64,000 nucleotides of DNA from Tubulanus polymorphus (lineage: Eukaryota; Nemertea; Palaeonemertea; Tubulaniformes; Tubulanidae). The notes beneath the pieces were generated by a model. It searched no databases and was not told where the DNA came from. It worked only from the letters and a program-made list of their open reading frames with translations. The stretch is taken from positions 19,194,153-19,258,152 of the forward strand of contig NC_134028.1 in NCBI RefSeq assembly GCF_964204645.1, given 5' to 3'. Shown piece by piece: positions 38,101-53,100 of this stretch (the stretch's first letter is position 1; each line of letters starts with the position of its first letter). Position numbers and translations under genes: made by a program.

Positions 38101-41100
38101 CGTTGAGTCTGCCAGCTCCAACCGACAGCCAGATTGAAAAATGGTCTCTTTCATCAAGGCGCACGATGATGAAATATCTTCAGAAGCTTAGAGTGTTTCA
38201 TCAAGCGCGTCTCGTAGTAGAAAGAAATAATAATGTCACTCTGATAGGGTGGGGTGGGATTCTATTTTATTTGTCGTTCATCATGCGCTCTTCACGCTCC
38301 AAATTACGATTGATTTTCTTGAAAGTTGGTAGCTATGATGGGGTTGGTCCAGGAATGAAACCTATTGAAAATTAGCTTTCTCGCTCATCCAATACGGCGG
38401 AAATATTGAATTTCTTGCAATATCCCTGGGAAATTTGTACTTTGTCCCTGTAATTAGTACTTTTCCCCTAAAAAACAAGGATTTTTCCCTGTACTTCAGC
38501 CACATTAATTGTCCCTGTCAAAGCTCAAATATCCCTGCAAAAAATGTTCATGTCCCTGAGATGATATCTGTTGGGTTGGCAGGTTTGTTATACTATATGG
38601 ATATAGCCAGTCCCCAGCCTTATATAAGCGTAGTCGACTCTAGCATCATCCAAGTTCGAAAAGCCACTTGATTCTGACAATTATTATTTGCATTAGAATA
38701 TATAAATGCTTCTCCGCTTCTATTGTAAAATTCCATTGTTATGACTTCAGATCTCGACTGAAGTGTCAAAATTACCTCAATCGCGGTTCTTACCAAGACC
38801 ACCTGGACATGAGGAACCATTAACTGTTGAAATGCCAAAATTTCAACCAACAACTTCGGACATCTGGCTTAAACAACATGGACTAAAAGGTATTTTACAC
38901 ATCACAAACATAATTTTTTCTTATTTCTTCATTATTAAGATTTCATTGCTACACATTCTCTTTGTGATATTTACAGCCAAGAATTTAGATCTCTATCAGG
39001 TTCTAGCACCTAATGCGTATTCATTCAAGGAGGAATTCATTCCAGTTATTAGAAAAACTGTGCAATCACAAGTGCATGAAGTAAGTATTTCACACTAAAC
39101 AATTTTGTGGTTAAAAGAATAGGATATGCCTGTTCTTATATCTCGTAGTTCGGAGGCTAATGCCGGATCCTTAATTCGCTCATTTATTGTATGGATTAAG
39201 TAGCTGTGAAATATTATCATAATCCGTCATATTATCTATTTGTAGAAAGTAATGGCACAGTTTCAGTGGCATGATGGTTCAATGAAAAATGTGCACGTAG
39301 ATATGGCTCAGTTGTTCGAATATCAGAAACAGTTAGGTCATACAGTTCGTCTGTATGAGAAACGTATCAGTTGGTTATCCAATAATAGCAGACGCATATT
39401 TGGAGCTATAGCTGAGCAAAAGTAAGATTTAAAGCATGTTTCTTCTTATGCAAAATTTTCAGTTCATTAGAACAGTTCTTGCAAGTCAGCAGTTGTTGTT
39501 TTCTAGAATATTGATGAACTGCCTAATTAGAGAACTGCTTGGGGGAGAGTCATGTATTAATTTGATTGACAGTACTTTTAGGACTCGTTCTCATTAGATA
39601 TCTATTTCACTACCAAGTAACCAGTCTTCGTAACCAGTAAAATAACCAGTCTTAGTAATAGATTCAATCAATTTGATTTTCCATCACATCCAATTCATGC
39701 TACAGGAATTCCTTCGAAGTGGTATTGGTTTCCCAAAACATAATAGACCAGTCGTATGTAGAATGTATGCGAAGTTCCCTTAGCAGTGTCCGATCTAAGC
39801 ACTTTTATGTGCAATTTAATGTTTCAAAGCTTTTTTCCCACTTGATACAACAGATGATTGTGTCACCATTTGGACTGCTTGTGAAGGGCAAGATGATTTT
39901 TGAGGGGGCAAATGAAATTTCAGATATGCTTGCCCCACGGGCAAGTGGCTTTTATTCCTTAGATCGGACCCTGCTTAGAATGCGTTAAAAATCAATTTGG
40001 ACAACATTGCTTACATTTTATAGTGGCAATATTTTTAGTAGTGGTATCTGGATTAAATGTCACTTTCCCCCTGGTAAAAACATATCTTACGAGAAAATGT
40101 TTTTTTAACTAACAATTTATTCTAAAATTTATGAGATTTAGATCTAGGTATTGGAGCTTTAAGCATGCAACTCCCACAACCTTGAAGTGCTAAATATAAT
40201 AGCTTAATGAACAAGCTTTACGAACTAGCTTTTTATGAACTAGCTTTATACGCATGTCATGAAATAGCAATTTTTGTCACATCATATTTTGTTTGTGTTT
40301 GCAGTGTTGTATTTCTGATTGATTTGTCTGTCTCGAATGTGAATTACCTAATTCACATACAGCATTCTCTGCGTCTGCTCATGGAACAACAACTTGCCAA
40401 TAAACGATACTTCAACATTATCGGGTAAGTTGCAATGCCTTAAAAATAGACAGTGCATTTTCACATATATTTCAAGAAGAGAAATTTTTCATCCATTTCT
40501 AACGTACGCTATTAATTTGGACTTCTAAATTCATTAAGATTCATAAATAATCAGGATGCAATACAAGGTTCTTACTTACCCTGGTATTTAAACTTTATTT
40601 AATTACTTCATAGCATCTTTTCAACCGATTACTTCATGTAATATTACATATAAAAGTATGAAAAGGTTTAGCTAAATTTCTGATAAACATAGTTAACATA
40701 GGCCTATGCAAAACATCTTATCATTGAGTATTTGATTTTTAGGTTTGGTAGTAATCCAAAAGCATGGAGAACTGCTATGGCTAAAGTATCTCCTGAAACT
40801 CTGCAAAGCGCTTGGAAGTAAGTTTAAAGCATATTATCTTCGCAAGTCAAAGAGCTTATTTTACTTAAGTTAACATTGGGTCTAAAGTGCCAGATGGTAC
40901 AAAATCCGCATTATGTGTATATTGTAAAGTATCCGTTATACAGTCAACCCCGCATAAGTCGTAGCCCTCGGGACTGACGATTTTTCTACGACTTATGTGA
41001 TGTACGAGTCACGTGTAAGTCGTATTTTTATAGTTATCTATAAGTTGTGTTGTAAATGAATTCCGTGAATAACCCGGAAAAATACGATATATACGACGCT

Positions 41101-44100
41101 CACTTTTCAGCATGGTTCGTCATATTCCCGGTTGTATCCTGAGTAGTAGTAGGAGAGAAGCTTTCTTAATTTGTTACCAGAATCAAAATTAAGTTCATTC
41201 CAGTTAAATATTCATGAAATATGTTGTTTTTCATTATTCTTGTGAGAATGTGATGACATGTGGCAAAACAGGATTGTTATGGCCAAACTGCTCCTTTTTG
41301 CTAACCTGTGATTCAACACATTTTCATCCAATGTTCACAGAGTGAATTTTGGTAAAATATGTTCTATCTATATAGATACAACCATGTACTGTATAGCGGT
41401 ACAATTAATGTTGCTCTTAAACATTTTCAAAAGGTTTTGTTATGTATGTAATTATCTCTCTTATAGATGGATACTGGAATCTCAGTGTGAAGGAAGTCGT
41501 AACTTCCTAGGGGCGTTGAGAATGGCTCTCGAAAATGAAGAGGAAAATAAACATGGAATCGGTTAGTATTTGCCCTGCGCAATACCAACTGCCTAATTTC
41601 GACTTAAATGCAGACATTTCTTTGAGTCAATTTGCATGGTTCCTATGAATTTCCAAATCACAGAGTGGAGCAGATTTTACTGTATGTCCAGTTAAATCTT
41701 TCTTCATCACAGTTGAACCTACGTATCAATTATTTAGTATGACAAAAAAAATCAGGCATTTTGATCCAGAATTCAAAAGGCAAACTAGATAAAACTCGAG
41801 GATAAGTTCATGTTATGTTTCTCTTCATCCTTGCAATACATTGTCATAGCCACCAACATGTTATTGTCTAGTTAATATCTCTAGGGCAAGGTGGCAGCAC
41901 CTGTCACACATCGTGAAAGTGGGGCTCAAGTGTGCCCTACAATATGACAGAACCATTGGCAACTAACGATTCATCAAGTGCTATAACCGAAGACTGCTGG
42001 CAATGGTCGGTGATTCGGTGCTAGACTAAGTGTTGGATCAGTCAGTTTGCATTGCTGAAAGTTCATCATTTGCGACTAATTGTAAATAGCAATTGTTGTA
42101 TCACTGACAGCTATAGATAATGATGATGCTCCTCTTTGATAGGTGATAGGCTCTTCAAGAGCCTCTACTTTTGAGCCCTTCAGGACCCTGGTCCCCCACT
42201 TTCCAACAATCCTTGCTCCGCCCTTGAAGTTAACTATATTTTTTATTTTATAACAAAAAATAAAAGTATTTTATTTTATAACAAAAAATAAAAGTAAATC
42301 CTTAATTTGCAGAGGTGAATGGCGTATACTTGTTTACAAGTGGCATACCGGATCAGGTTGGAGATGTTGTCTGTTCATATGCTGAAGAGGGCTGCGCTGG
42401 ACGTGATGCTAGGATTCATACGATTCTGTTTAACGTTGATGATTATAACAGTTCAGGAGCGATTCCAAGTAGATACGCTAACATAACCAAAACAGCTGAT
42501 ACATTGAGATCATTAGCACATTCAACTGGTGGACGGTTTCACTGGTTCAGAGAAACAGGTAAAAAAAGTGATGAAGAAATAAATAATGACCAGCAAAAAA
42601 TCCATGGAAACCACAGGTTTTTTAGCTCAGTACTTTGAACTTAACGATACACTGGCAGTGAGTTTATTATGAGCTTCTGGAATGTATTATTATATTATTA
42701 ATGTGTTACGTCCATCATATTTATGATATCAAAATACTTTAACAAAATCATCTTATGATTCAGTTTGGTGCATACTTTAGAAACCTGGAAAGATACCTAT
42801 AAAACAAAGATATTTTTACATCTCCCCAGCTTAACCAATTACGTGAAGTACAATTATAAACCATGTGCCCTCTTTGCCTATTTATAGTAATATTTATTCA
42901 CTATATGTTTTGCTTGTCTTATGTTTCTGTGCCATTAGAGTTCATCCATTCATAAATTAAGTCATTCATAGATTAATATTCTCAATCCAGTTAGAAATAT
43001 TCACTTATGAATGTCTCTGTATATTCAAATGTAGGTATCATTGAGAGTGATGATATATTGAGGCTGACTGCGGAGATTGAAAGAGCCATTAACTTCTCAA
43101 AAAAATGTTCCATGTTAGTCGATTCAGTGAAACGCCGATACTCAAAATATCAGGTAAAATTTTTTCCATCAATTTTATTTTCAAAAGTATGATTTCGTCT
43201 CATGGTATGTTGCATCTCTAACAAAATCATTTGTTATGAAATGTTTTCAGGATTTCGCTGATATGCGTCCAATAAAAACAACGTTCTCTATGAAGGCAAG
43301 TCTGAATCTACTCAGACACCTGAGCCACTTGCTGTATGCTTTAACACTGCACAAAGCTTACACTTGTACTTATACCATAGGCCTAGATATGATATACAAA
43401 CTGCAAAATATATTCTTCACTTAGATAGCTCAAAGGTTGTGTGTGAATGTTTTATGGTCGACTCCTTGTCAGTGTGTATCTGGCCATTCATTATGGATCA
43501 AGACAGTTAACTTTCAATTATGTTTTCTTTGAACTTTTCATAGACGTTGAAGAGCTAAGAGCTGGAGACAATGGGGTTTCTATTTATAGTCTTTTCAGAG
43601 CTGCCAACCATTTTGATTTTTCCATAACCGTTTGGTAGAATTGTGTGTTAATATGGCATTCTGTTTTAAGAAAATTGTTACAGATTTTTTACACCAGAGA
43701 GTACTGGAAAAAATTAGCATGTTACAGATATGCAAAATCAATTTTTTGTGGCAAATTACATTTTATTTTCATATATTTCTCTCAATCATACCTGTAAGTT
43801 CAGCTGGATATTTTGACCCGATGATCAACGATCTTTATTTCGTTTAACTCATGGAAACCGCCAGTCTTCATCTGGTCTTTCTTACACTGAACTAGTGCCA
43901 TATTGCCAGCTGGATATTTTGACCCGATGATCAACGATCTTTATTTCGTTTAACTCATGGAAACCGCCAGTCTTCATCTGGTCTTTCTTACACTGAACTA
44001 GTGCCATATAAGTGGAGATGGGGCACTAGTAAAGCATAAAAAGTTGTGAAGCAAATATGGCGACCAACATTTGTTCTCTTAAAATGTCCTCTGGTTTGAA

Positions 44101-47100
44101 AATTTGGGACTACTGGAAAAATTGTTGAAACTACTGGTAAACTTGGGACATGTGTTCTATATGTATTCAGCCAAAGACAAAAACAAGGTTGGCAGCGCTG
44201 CCTATGACTGATAATGTACCTGGAATGTTGGAAGTATATGGAAGATTTTGCTATGGAAAATTGGGATGGAAACCATTAGTCCTATCTAACCCATTAGCAC
44301 TCAAGCCGTCTATTACTCTGCAAGCTGCCCGAATCTGTCCCGGCACCTTTTTCAGATGCTGCACAAAAACTGTTATGATACGAACCCAATAGCTAATGAT
44401 AAACTAGACACCTAAGTCCTCGAAATACCGAACAGAAATCAACATCCTCCTATTTCAATTTCTCGAGTATTTCGAGTATGAACATGACAGATCTGAGCGC
44501 TCAGTTCAAATCCAAGTAAGTTTGGATGAATTTCATGGGCCCACCCCATCAAATCTTTCAGCATATGAAAGCCTTGACTATTTACTACGGAATAACATTT
44601 TCTGAGGAGTTATTGACACTACATAGTGAAATTCCTGAGTGCTAATGGGTTAACGTATGGCTACGGTATGCGTACATGCTACCTTTGTAAGATCTAGCGC
44701 TTATTGCTATATATATAATATCTGCTTGGGCTGATTTCAGGTTATGCAGGATGAAGCATTTAGCAATGATGAAAGTGAAATAATGAAGAGTTTACCAGCT
44801 CCGCCAAAATGTAAAGCTTTACCTGCACCTAAATATAAGCCAAAACACAATGCCCTGTCTCTTGCTAGATCTGTAAGTCAGCGCATCTTATTTCATCTTA
44901 TTTCATGCCATCTTACATCTTATACAAAGAATCTTTAATGCTTAATGCCTAGTTTCTCTAGAGCCCATTTCCGACTTAAGTCCCAGCAGGCTATTGCGTT
45001 TTCTTTTTGTCTTTTGTTCGTCCATAAATCGAATCCAGTTATTTTGGGGAATTCTGAAGATGCCTCAATGGATTGTCTTGATATTATAGATAATGGTTAC
45101 ACAGTCAAACCTCGTTATACCATCAGGACCTGGCTTATTTTGGCGTTATAACGGGAATGGGGGTATAAAGAAATGCTCGATGTGATCCTCCAAATAATTA
45201 CCAAAAGCACCATCATCGCATTCTCTTCATATTCATTGAATTCTTCGGGCACTACTTTAAGGACTTTCCCCTCTGTTGGTCTCAGATGAAACTAATAATA
45301 TCTCTTAATTGACCAGGTTACTCAGAGTGGATTCAGGATAGATGTATTATTGTTACTTTTTGCTATAGTTCGCTAATGGATGAACTGTAAGGGAGCGTCT
45401 CTTTGTCTCGAAGCATTGTACGCTGACACAGCGTGCAGGGTAGACTAAATCTCGATGGCGGTATTTGGGGGCATATTAACAATGCATTACTGTAGGAATG
45501 TATTGTTGATAGTGTGGTGGTGGTCGGCGGAAAGCGAGGGGGGTTATTGCGAGAGCATTTAAGATCAATTAGATACAGCTAAACGGTGCGACGGGAATAA
45601 GACGGTGGTAGGTGAGAATGGCGGTAATACAAAGGGCGTAATAATGAGGTTTGACTGTACATGTATCTTTCCCAGACATATCTGCAGCCCTATGTAGCTC
45701 AAACAGAATCAAGATGTGGTGAGTGTGAAGGTTATGGATTGAAAATTGAATTTTGACAGATTGTCAAGCATTTCGACAAGGCATGATTCCCTGAACCTCT
45801 AGTTTATCTCATCATCATAAGAATGTATTGTAGGCATACTTATATAATTAGTATCTTTTATCTTTATTTGTCTAAGTTCTTTTATCTTTATTTGTCTAAG
45901 TAAAGAAGGTCTCTGTATAATTTTCAATGTGTCTAATATTCAATTGAATGCTTATTTTCACAGCATATGAGAGAAACTCGTGACAATGAGGAAAATCCAC
46001 AAGCCAAAATGAGACCATCAAGTGCTAAAATGGATGGTAAGCAGGTTAATGAAAAGTTTGAAATCTAACATCCGGTTCCAGTTCTAGATTTTATTTTGAG
46101 AACATCTTACTAATTACTATTACAATTGGATCAATATCCTACCACAACGTACTACTGTACCTGAAATCTGGATTGAATATCATATTGTTCAATAGAGACT
46201 GTAAATGATATCTGCATTACATCAAAATCCAGATTTAAATGACTGGTTTGAGCCAACCTGACTGTAGTTTCACTATCAGACTATTGTTGTTTGAACATTG
46301 ATCTAGGCTTAGTGCCTTTTTGCCATTTTACCCCTCTGGTAACTTTTACCGTTAGTCGTTTGATGACTGCTGACACATCAGCTGTTTATTATGTCCACGT
46401 GTTATCTAACCGTCATCCGGTACTGAAAATGCCTACAACTCTTTGAAAATACAATGAATGTCAACAGCAAACATCAGAATTTCCAAGATAGACTTATCAA
46501 GCAACAACACATGACCAAAAAGGTTTTTTGATAGGTCAATTGTCATGCGATTGGCAGCCACCTTAGGGTCACCAGTCCTCATTCATGGATGGAAAAATAT
46601 ATCAGGTTTCAACTTACAGAACCTTTGGTAGCTTATACCATATTTCCTTGAAATGAATTAACTACAATCAATTGCAAAGTTGCAGCTCATGTTCTATGAT
46701 TGTGTTCAGTTCCAAGGTCATTCACCTTGGGATGTTGAATATTGAAATTTTCAGATTGTTGAGCATTTTAAACCACTTCCCAAGTGGGCTCGGTGTCCCT
46801 GGACCCCTAGTTAAACTTTTGGATTTACTGTTTACTAGAAATTTTACTAAATCCCGAAACTAATTGCTTGAGAATTTTTTTAATCTCCTAGTAAGTAGTA
46901 GTACAAATCGATTAATGCTGACAAGACGGAGGTCGCAATCATCAAATAGTCTTCCTAACACGAGTCGTGATCCGATGGTATCCGTGCGGTCACCAATCAA
47001 AACAAACAAGAAAGCTATTCAGCAACCATTCTATACTGGGGAGAAGAATAAAGTAGGCTTGGTCTTTAAAGCCTACCCTGCACAGAAATCTATTCGCAAG

Positions 47101-50100
47101 AAAATTGGAGACCCAATTATTCCCACGAAAGAGGACCAAGTTACTTCGAAACAGGTAACAAATTACCAAACAAATAACCCCTCTATGGGTGGAATTTTGA
47201 TGTGTTTGATCAAAGCTTTTTCAAATTTTCAAAGGTTAAATTTCTGCTGCATTCTAGTCATCTTCTTTACTAGACAGAATAAATAGAATAGTGGCAAAAC
47301 AGAATAGTGTATGGACATGTATAGATCGTTCCCTCCACAAAATCACTTAATTCAGTTGGCTCTTGTTTGTATTATGTGCTAATTGTTAATTTTCAGGCAA
47401 GCAAATATTAATTGGCCAATAATTAATACTGGCCATTACAATATTTTTCTTATTCATATTACAATGGAAATTTTTGTTGCTTTTAACCCAGCCATCCGCA
47501 CTTCATAAGTACTGCATAAACATTTTTTTCTGCGATGCAAAATATGTTATCTTTGACAAAAAAAGCCAACTGAGCAAGTACTCTACATATGTTTATAAAT
47601 GTGTATTGTAGTCAGTGCGTATCATGCGAAAAAATTACCTAGGTAAAGTTTTCCAAGAATCTGGCTATGTCCCATCTAGCTGCCAATCAATATAGTGACT
47701 GCTGTTAAAGCTGGTAATGTGCATATACTGTATTGTTTCATTTTAAACATGGATGACACTGGGTGGCCATAGGAAACCTGGAAAATGAAAAGGAATCTGA
47801 AAAGTCTAGAAAAATCTGAGACAACTCGGGGAATTTGACTAATTTTAAAATAGATTTGAAAAATGACAAATCCTCAATTTGAACTGATTGGTGTCTTCCT
47901 CTCTGATATATTGTTCTTATTTTTTCATAGTGGTTACGGATGTATGGATTGAATCATTTGCACTTAGATTTGTCAAAACTTGTGTCGGGACCAGACTGTA
48001 AACATGTTGAATCAAAGGTGAAGTCATTGAACAAGAATGTTCAAGCAAAGTACGTACAAAGAGTATTCTGTGATGGTATGTTATCCATTGACTAGGATGA
48101 AAAATTATTAAGTGTAATTGTTTTCCAGGTATTGCAATGTGTTTCCAAGTGTAAATGTAAAAGGTACGATCAGACACTTACAATTAATGCCGCACGAAAT
48201 GGAAACATATCAACAAAAACTTGAGATTGTTCTCAAACGATACCTGCGTCGCTTACAGTGGTTGTTGAGTGGTAGCAGGCGTGTTTTTGGTACAGTTATA
48301 CACAGAAAGTGTTGCATACTGGTCGATACGTCGGGTTCGATGGAACCACACATGGATGAGTTGAAGAAAGAGCTAGTGGCTCTTGTGTGGGATCAGTTGT
48401 ATGAAATTAATGCAAGGTGAGAATGGGTTGTGCATGTTCTTGAACCATTCTCTCCAGAGTGTTCTGTTTTAGTGTGAGGTGTTCTAAGGTTTTAAGCTGC
48501 AAGACAAACCTCAGCATGATTTTCAGAGCATGCAATTTTCAATATCTTCCAGGAGAAGGTGTCATGTTGCTGCATGATGCGCTGCCTACCCTATGTACCT
48601 TGTAGTGCCTTGCCGACATATATTGAGCTTACTTGGGCTTAAGTCCCAGCAGCCTGGTGTGTTCACTTTTTGTCAGTATCCTGCATCATGCTAATTAGCC
48701 ATGTGTTTGGATTGTCGCAGTGATGAAATTATTATCAATCTAATCTGGACACTGATGATACACAAATGCAAATTCATGATTGCATTTATTATGATCATAC
48801 CCACCTGTTACACAATTATCCATAAAAGGCACATATTCCAATATGGATTTTTCCAGTCACAAATTAAAAATTCAATTCAATTTCATTCACAATGTTTGGA
48901 CTATAGGATAATTGGAAGTTTTTGTTTCTGACAACTTTCTGTAATCGCAAAAACATTATTCATACAGCAGTATGTTGACATTCCAAAGCAAATCTTTGAA
49001 TGATGTCTTCAACAAAAAATAAAAAACAACAAATAAAAGTGTTTTTTTTAATATGATTAAAACAACTTGTAAAATTTTGGGGCATTATTTTGAATTCTGT
49101 GTATAGGTTAGAAACATCAATCACATTTGCTCGCTTCACAGTATTATTTTGAGCAGTACTGAAATGTTAGCCTGGATCCGCCACTGTAGAATCAATATAA
49201 GATGACATTCATGTGGTGTGTAATACAAGCAATGATTAGGTAACTACCCAAAACTATAGCTTATGAAATACAGGCCTCTATATCAATCCTTCGTAGCTCA
49301 GGTGGTATAGGTTTTGATAACGGTTTCAGTAGTCTGGAATCCCATTGCGTTCCTGTCGTTTTCAGAGAAGTGGTTGGTCGCATGATAGATTTCTATATAC
49401 AATAGTACCAGGTTCTTATTAACTGGCAGAGCTTGTAGAAGTTTATACACAAAATAGAAGTGGCAAATACAGCCATCTGATTGGTCAAGGACATTTGACC
49501 GGGTTCTAAATACATTTAAGCTCAAATGTGTGATATGGATATCTGTCATATTATACAGGGTGTCTAAAAAATAACAGGTTTTTGATTGGTCAATTTTTCA
49601 CAATTGGCAGCCATATTTAATCTCATCAGACTTCAAACGTAGATGTGAAAAATTTTTTTTGAGGAAAATGTCGACAAGTTTTTAGTTACAGTCTAGATAT
49701 TTGATAATTGTCAGCATAATTATGGGAAATATCTTATATAGAGGTATAATAGACATAAAACACCTTGCTACCATCTATGTTTGTAAAATCATGAGATGAT
49801 CAGCATTTCATTATACCAGGCAGCATGTACCGTAGTTTATTGTCTATCATGTATACTGTTTTTCTTAGATTCAACGTGATAAGCTTCTCTGGTGAAGTAG
49901 AGCAATGGGAGGAGATGATTGTACCTGCCAATCAAGAAAACTGTCATAGTGCTGTACAATGGGTATCATCTCTGAAAGCCAATGGAAATACTTGCACTCT
50001 TGAAGCATTAGAGGTAAACAAATTAATTCATAAATACATGTATATGATTTAAGTTTGTTACTGTTCATATCTCTCTTACCCATTGACATTGATATGGCCT

Positions 50101-53100
50101 CAAATAGCAACTAGATTAGTGTGCAGTTTCATGCATTTATTTCATAGGTAGCATTCGCCGATGCAGATGTTGAAGCTATCTATTTGCTGACAGATGGCAA
50201 ACCAGACACATCAACATCTTTGGTTCTTAGGGAAGTGGCCAAAATGAATGAAACACGTCAAGTCAACATCAATACAATCTCATTCAACTGTGCTGATAGG
50301 TATTAATTTTTCAACATAATGAATTTTCACTTCTGTTTCACTCATATTTTTCAGCTTTCACCATCTATCATGTGTCCATACATGCCAACCTGTACAATTC
50401 CTCCGTATTTGTTACGTTTTTTTTTTTTCATAAAATGCTACTTGCTCACAAAAAAATATCAATAGATTTATAAACTACGATTTTAGTTTTACCGATCATA
50501 TCTTAATTACCTGTAACTAATATCAGTCTGAGGTTTGAGAAATTTCGTAGTTTTTAAATTTCTTGAGGTTGTTTTTGTGATTTTTTAACATTATTGATAC
50601 TACGGTACTGATAATTATTTTCAGTGAAAAAGGGTAACGAATACGGTCAAATTGTACAGGTTGGCATGTGTGGACACACGGGTTGATAAGTGGGATAATA
50701 TAGTATTCTAGATATTAGTGCCTATCCATTTTTTGTAACCACAATCAACTGCAGAAGTGTAGTATACAAAATGTTCTATGATTGTGTTGAGTATCATAGT
50801 TTTTTAATTCTGTACCAATATTTTTTTGGAAATTGATGTTGGAAATTGTTATCATCAGAAAGTCTAGCATTGTGTCCCTAGACCCCTGGTTTACTAACTT
50901 TGCCATCATCACTTATTACCAGTATTTTTCCTAACTGCTGCCACAAAACTTTCAAAGATTACACAACAATTCATTCGGGTACCTGGTGGTTAAGATCGGT
51001 GGATGCTATCCGCTTAGTGGTGTGACATATCACGTGGGCACACACAATGAACATCTGATAATGGTAGTCACCTGAGGTTTCTAGCAATTTTAGAATTATA
51101 TTGAAAATATGGGAATTAAGTTCATGTCTGATTCAGCTTTGTACTCAAATCATCTTCATTTCATTTGTAGCACTGCTAATAATTTCCTCAAATTGTTAGC
51201 TGCTGAAACTGGTGGAAGATACCATAGTTGTCATAGTGACTTTGACGCCGATCTGTTTGCACACAAGTTGATAAGTGAAGGCGCACATGATTTGGAGGTG
51301 AGAACCATAGAAACCAAAAAACCAGCCTAAAAAAAATAAGCCTTCAAACTTTTCTGAAACTGCTATAGAATTTTTGTTTTTAGAAGCAACATTATACATG
51401 TATGCTGTATTTGAAAATTTCAGTATCCAAAACTACCAGATTTTGAAGGAGATGATTTGAAACGATTAGGAGCTGAAATTGCACAAGCACGACAATACTT
51501 ACAACAATGTCATTCATTCAAAAAAATGTATGACTCGCATCACGGAGGGGCTGGAGATTTTGTTAAGGGAATGGCTAGGCAAGACGATATCCTTGGAAAG
51601 GTGGTAAGTAATTAATTGGACTATTAGCTTCTACTAAGTTGTCATAGAACAGTCAGTCTCAATGCAATTGTTACTCATGATCCAATGCACGTTCCTCTAT
51701 CTATACTATGAAGAATGGCAGAAAACTCTCGTAATGCTTAAATCTGCCCGCAATACTTGGGACAGCTGACATTCAGATATGCATATGTAAAGGCACTAAA
51801 CCAGTGTTGGTGGTCATTCCTCACCTGGATAAAAATCTATGTTTGGGAACCAACTTAAAGGTCAACTGCCCTCTAATTCCTACTTTTTTTTCCTAATTTA
51901 TTTCTGAAAGGAGAAATTGAAGGAATTCTGTAAAATAATTATCATTTTCCCGCCTGATGTCATATCGGGATATCCCTCGATTTTTGACACCGATATGGCT
52001 GTGGTGATCGGCCTTTCTAAAAAAAAGAATTCTTACTCGTTGAGGTGTGCCGCTACTTGTTGTATTGTATATCGTAGGCCTAAAAACAGTTTTTGATGAA
52101 ATTATTGGATTATTTCAGATTTACAGTGCTTATTTAATCAAGGATTGTTTTAAAATCTATCGAATAAAGCTAAGTTCATTGTTCTCAATCAAATCTATTA
52201 GTTTTCCATAGCTTAGCTATTCATAAAACGCACCAAAAGTTTGTTATTCTTCAGTGGTACAATGCGCGTGGAAATGTTTGTTTGACTACAATGACGTCAG
52301 CAATCGTGGGTTTTTCACAGCAAACGCGCACATGCTGTCTACGGGAAGCTGGTGAAAATAGCCGAATTTAAAGTCTTATTTCTCAGTAATGGCTTTACCA
52401 AAATCAAAATTAGTAACACACTTATGATTTATATACATACATGTGTCACATTTGAAAAATAGGTTTTACTCAATATTCTATTTAGAGGGCAGTTGACCTT
52501 TAAATGCAATTATTGGCACAGTGTTTGGCTGTCCTGAGTTTAGTGGGTAGCATTAACCATTACAGAGATAAGTCGAGATGATACACAAAATCCGTGTAGG
52601 ATGAATAATCGAGAGAAATCCCACTATAAATCAGCAAAAGGCGTTAAATTTCAGATGTAGACGAGAATATATTTAAAGCAACATTTTCGGCTTAAACGTA
52701 TTACTCATAATCGTAAAGTAATTTATAACAAAGACAATAAAATAAAAATTGAGTACAGAGTAAGTAAGGCCAAACAAAAAATGTATTCTGTTACTGGTCA
52801 GCATGCGCGTCGATCTAGAACCCCCGCATCAAAATTTTTTTTCGGAAACAAAAATCGGCTCCGAAATTTGCGCACTGTGCGCTAGCGCCAACTAGTCGCC
52901 GATGTCGTCAACCGCGGAAGTAAAACGCGGAAGTTTAGTCCATCTATCTATTCATTGCTATTGTCTGATTGTGAATGAAAACCAAAAGCATGTTGATATC
53001 GATGTCAATTTTGAATGGCCGGCTACTATACGTCGGTTCAGACTTGTTCCTGTCGACTAATCCATCACACTCGATAGTCAAATGTAGGAACATTTAAAAT

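Larger units (their letters stand above)
38751..43153 (+). other. VWA module 2 of the VWA3-family gene (exons 11-18, residues ~380-737)
   Basis: Order: IWLKQHGLKAKNLDLYQVL, YEKRISWLSNNSRRIFG, strand VVFLIDLSVSN with DxSxS kept (525-529), NIIGFGSNPKAW, GSRNFLGALRMAL, YLFTSGIPDQ and GGRFHWFRETG. The third metal-site Asp is lost (TSG in place of TDG), so only part of the MIDAS remains. Confidence 0.75.
44741..47154 (+). other. Disordered basic linker of the VWA3-family protein (exons 20-22, residues ~753-908)
   Basis: Three exons encode a Lys/Pro/Ser/Arg-rich stretch (for example KSLPAPPKCKALPAPKYKP and LMLTRRRSQSSN) without domain features, joining modules 2 and 3. Its composition suggests a flexible tether or a phosphorylated docking region. 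Confidence 0.7.
47931..51603 (+). other. VWA module 3 of the VWA3-family gene (exons 23-28, residues ~909-1245), intact MIDAS
   Basis: Order: WLRMYGLNHLHLDLSKLV, YLRRLQWLLSGSRRVFG (986-1002), KCCILVDTSGSM with DxSxS at 1014-1018, FNVISFSGEVEQW, the threonine region NTCTLEALE, YLLTDGKPD (TDG Asp at about 1108) and GGRYHSCHSDFD. All three classical metal-site motifs are present, so this module should bind Mg2+ and a ligand acid group. It is followed by a helical tail (LKRLGAEIAQARQYLQQC). Confidence 0.8.
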
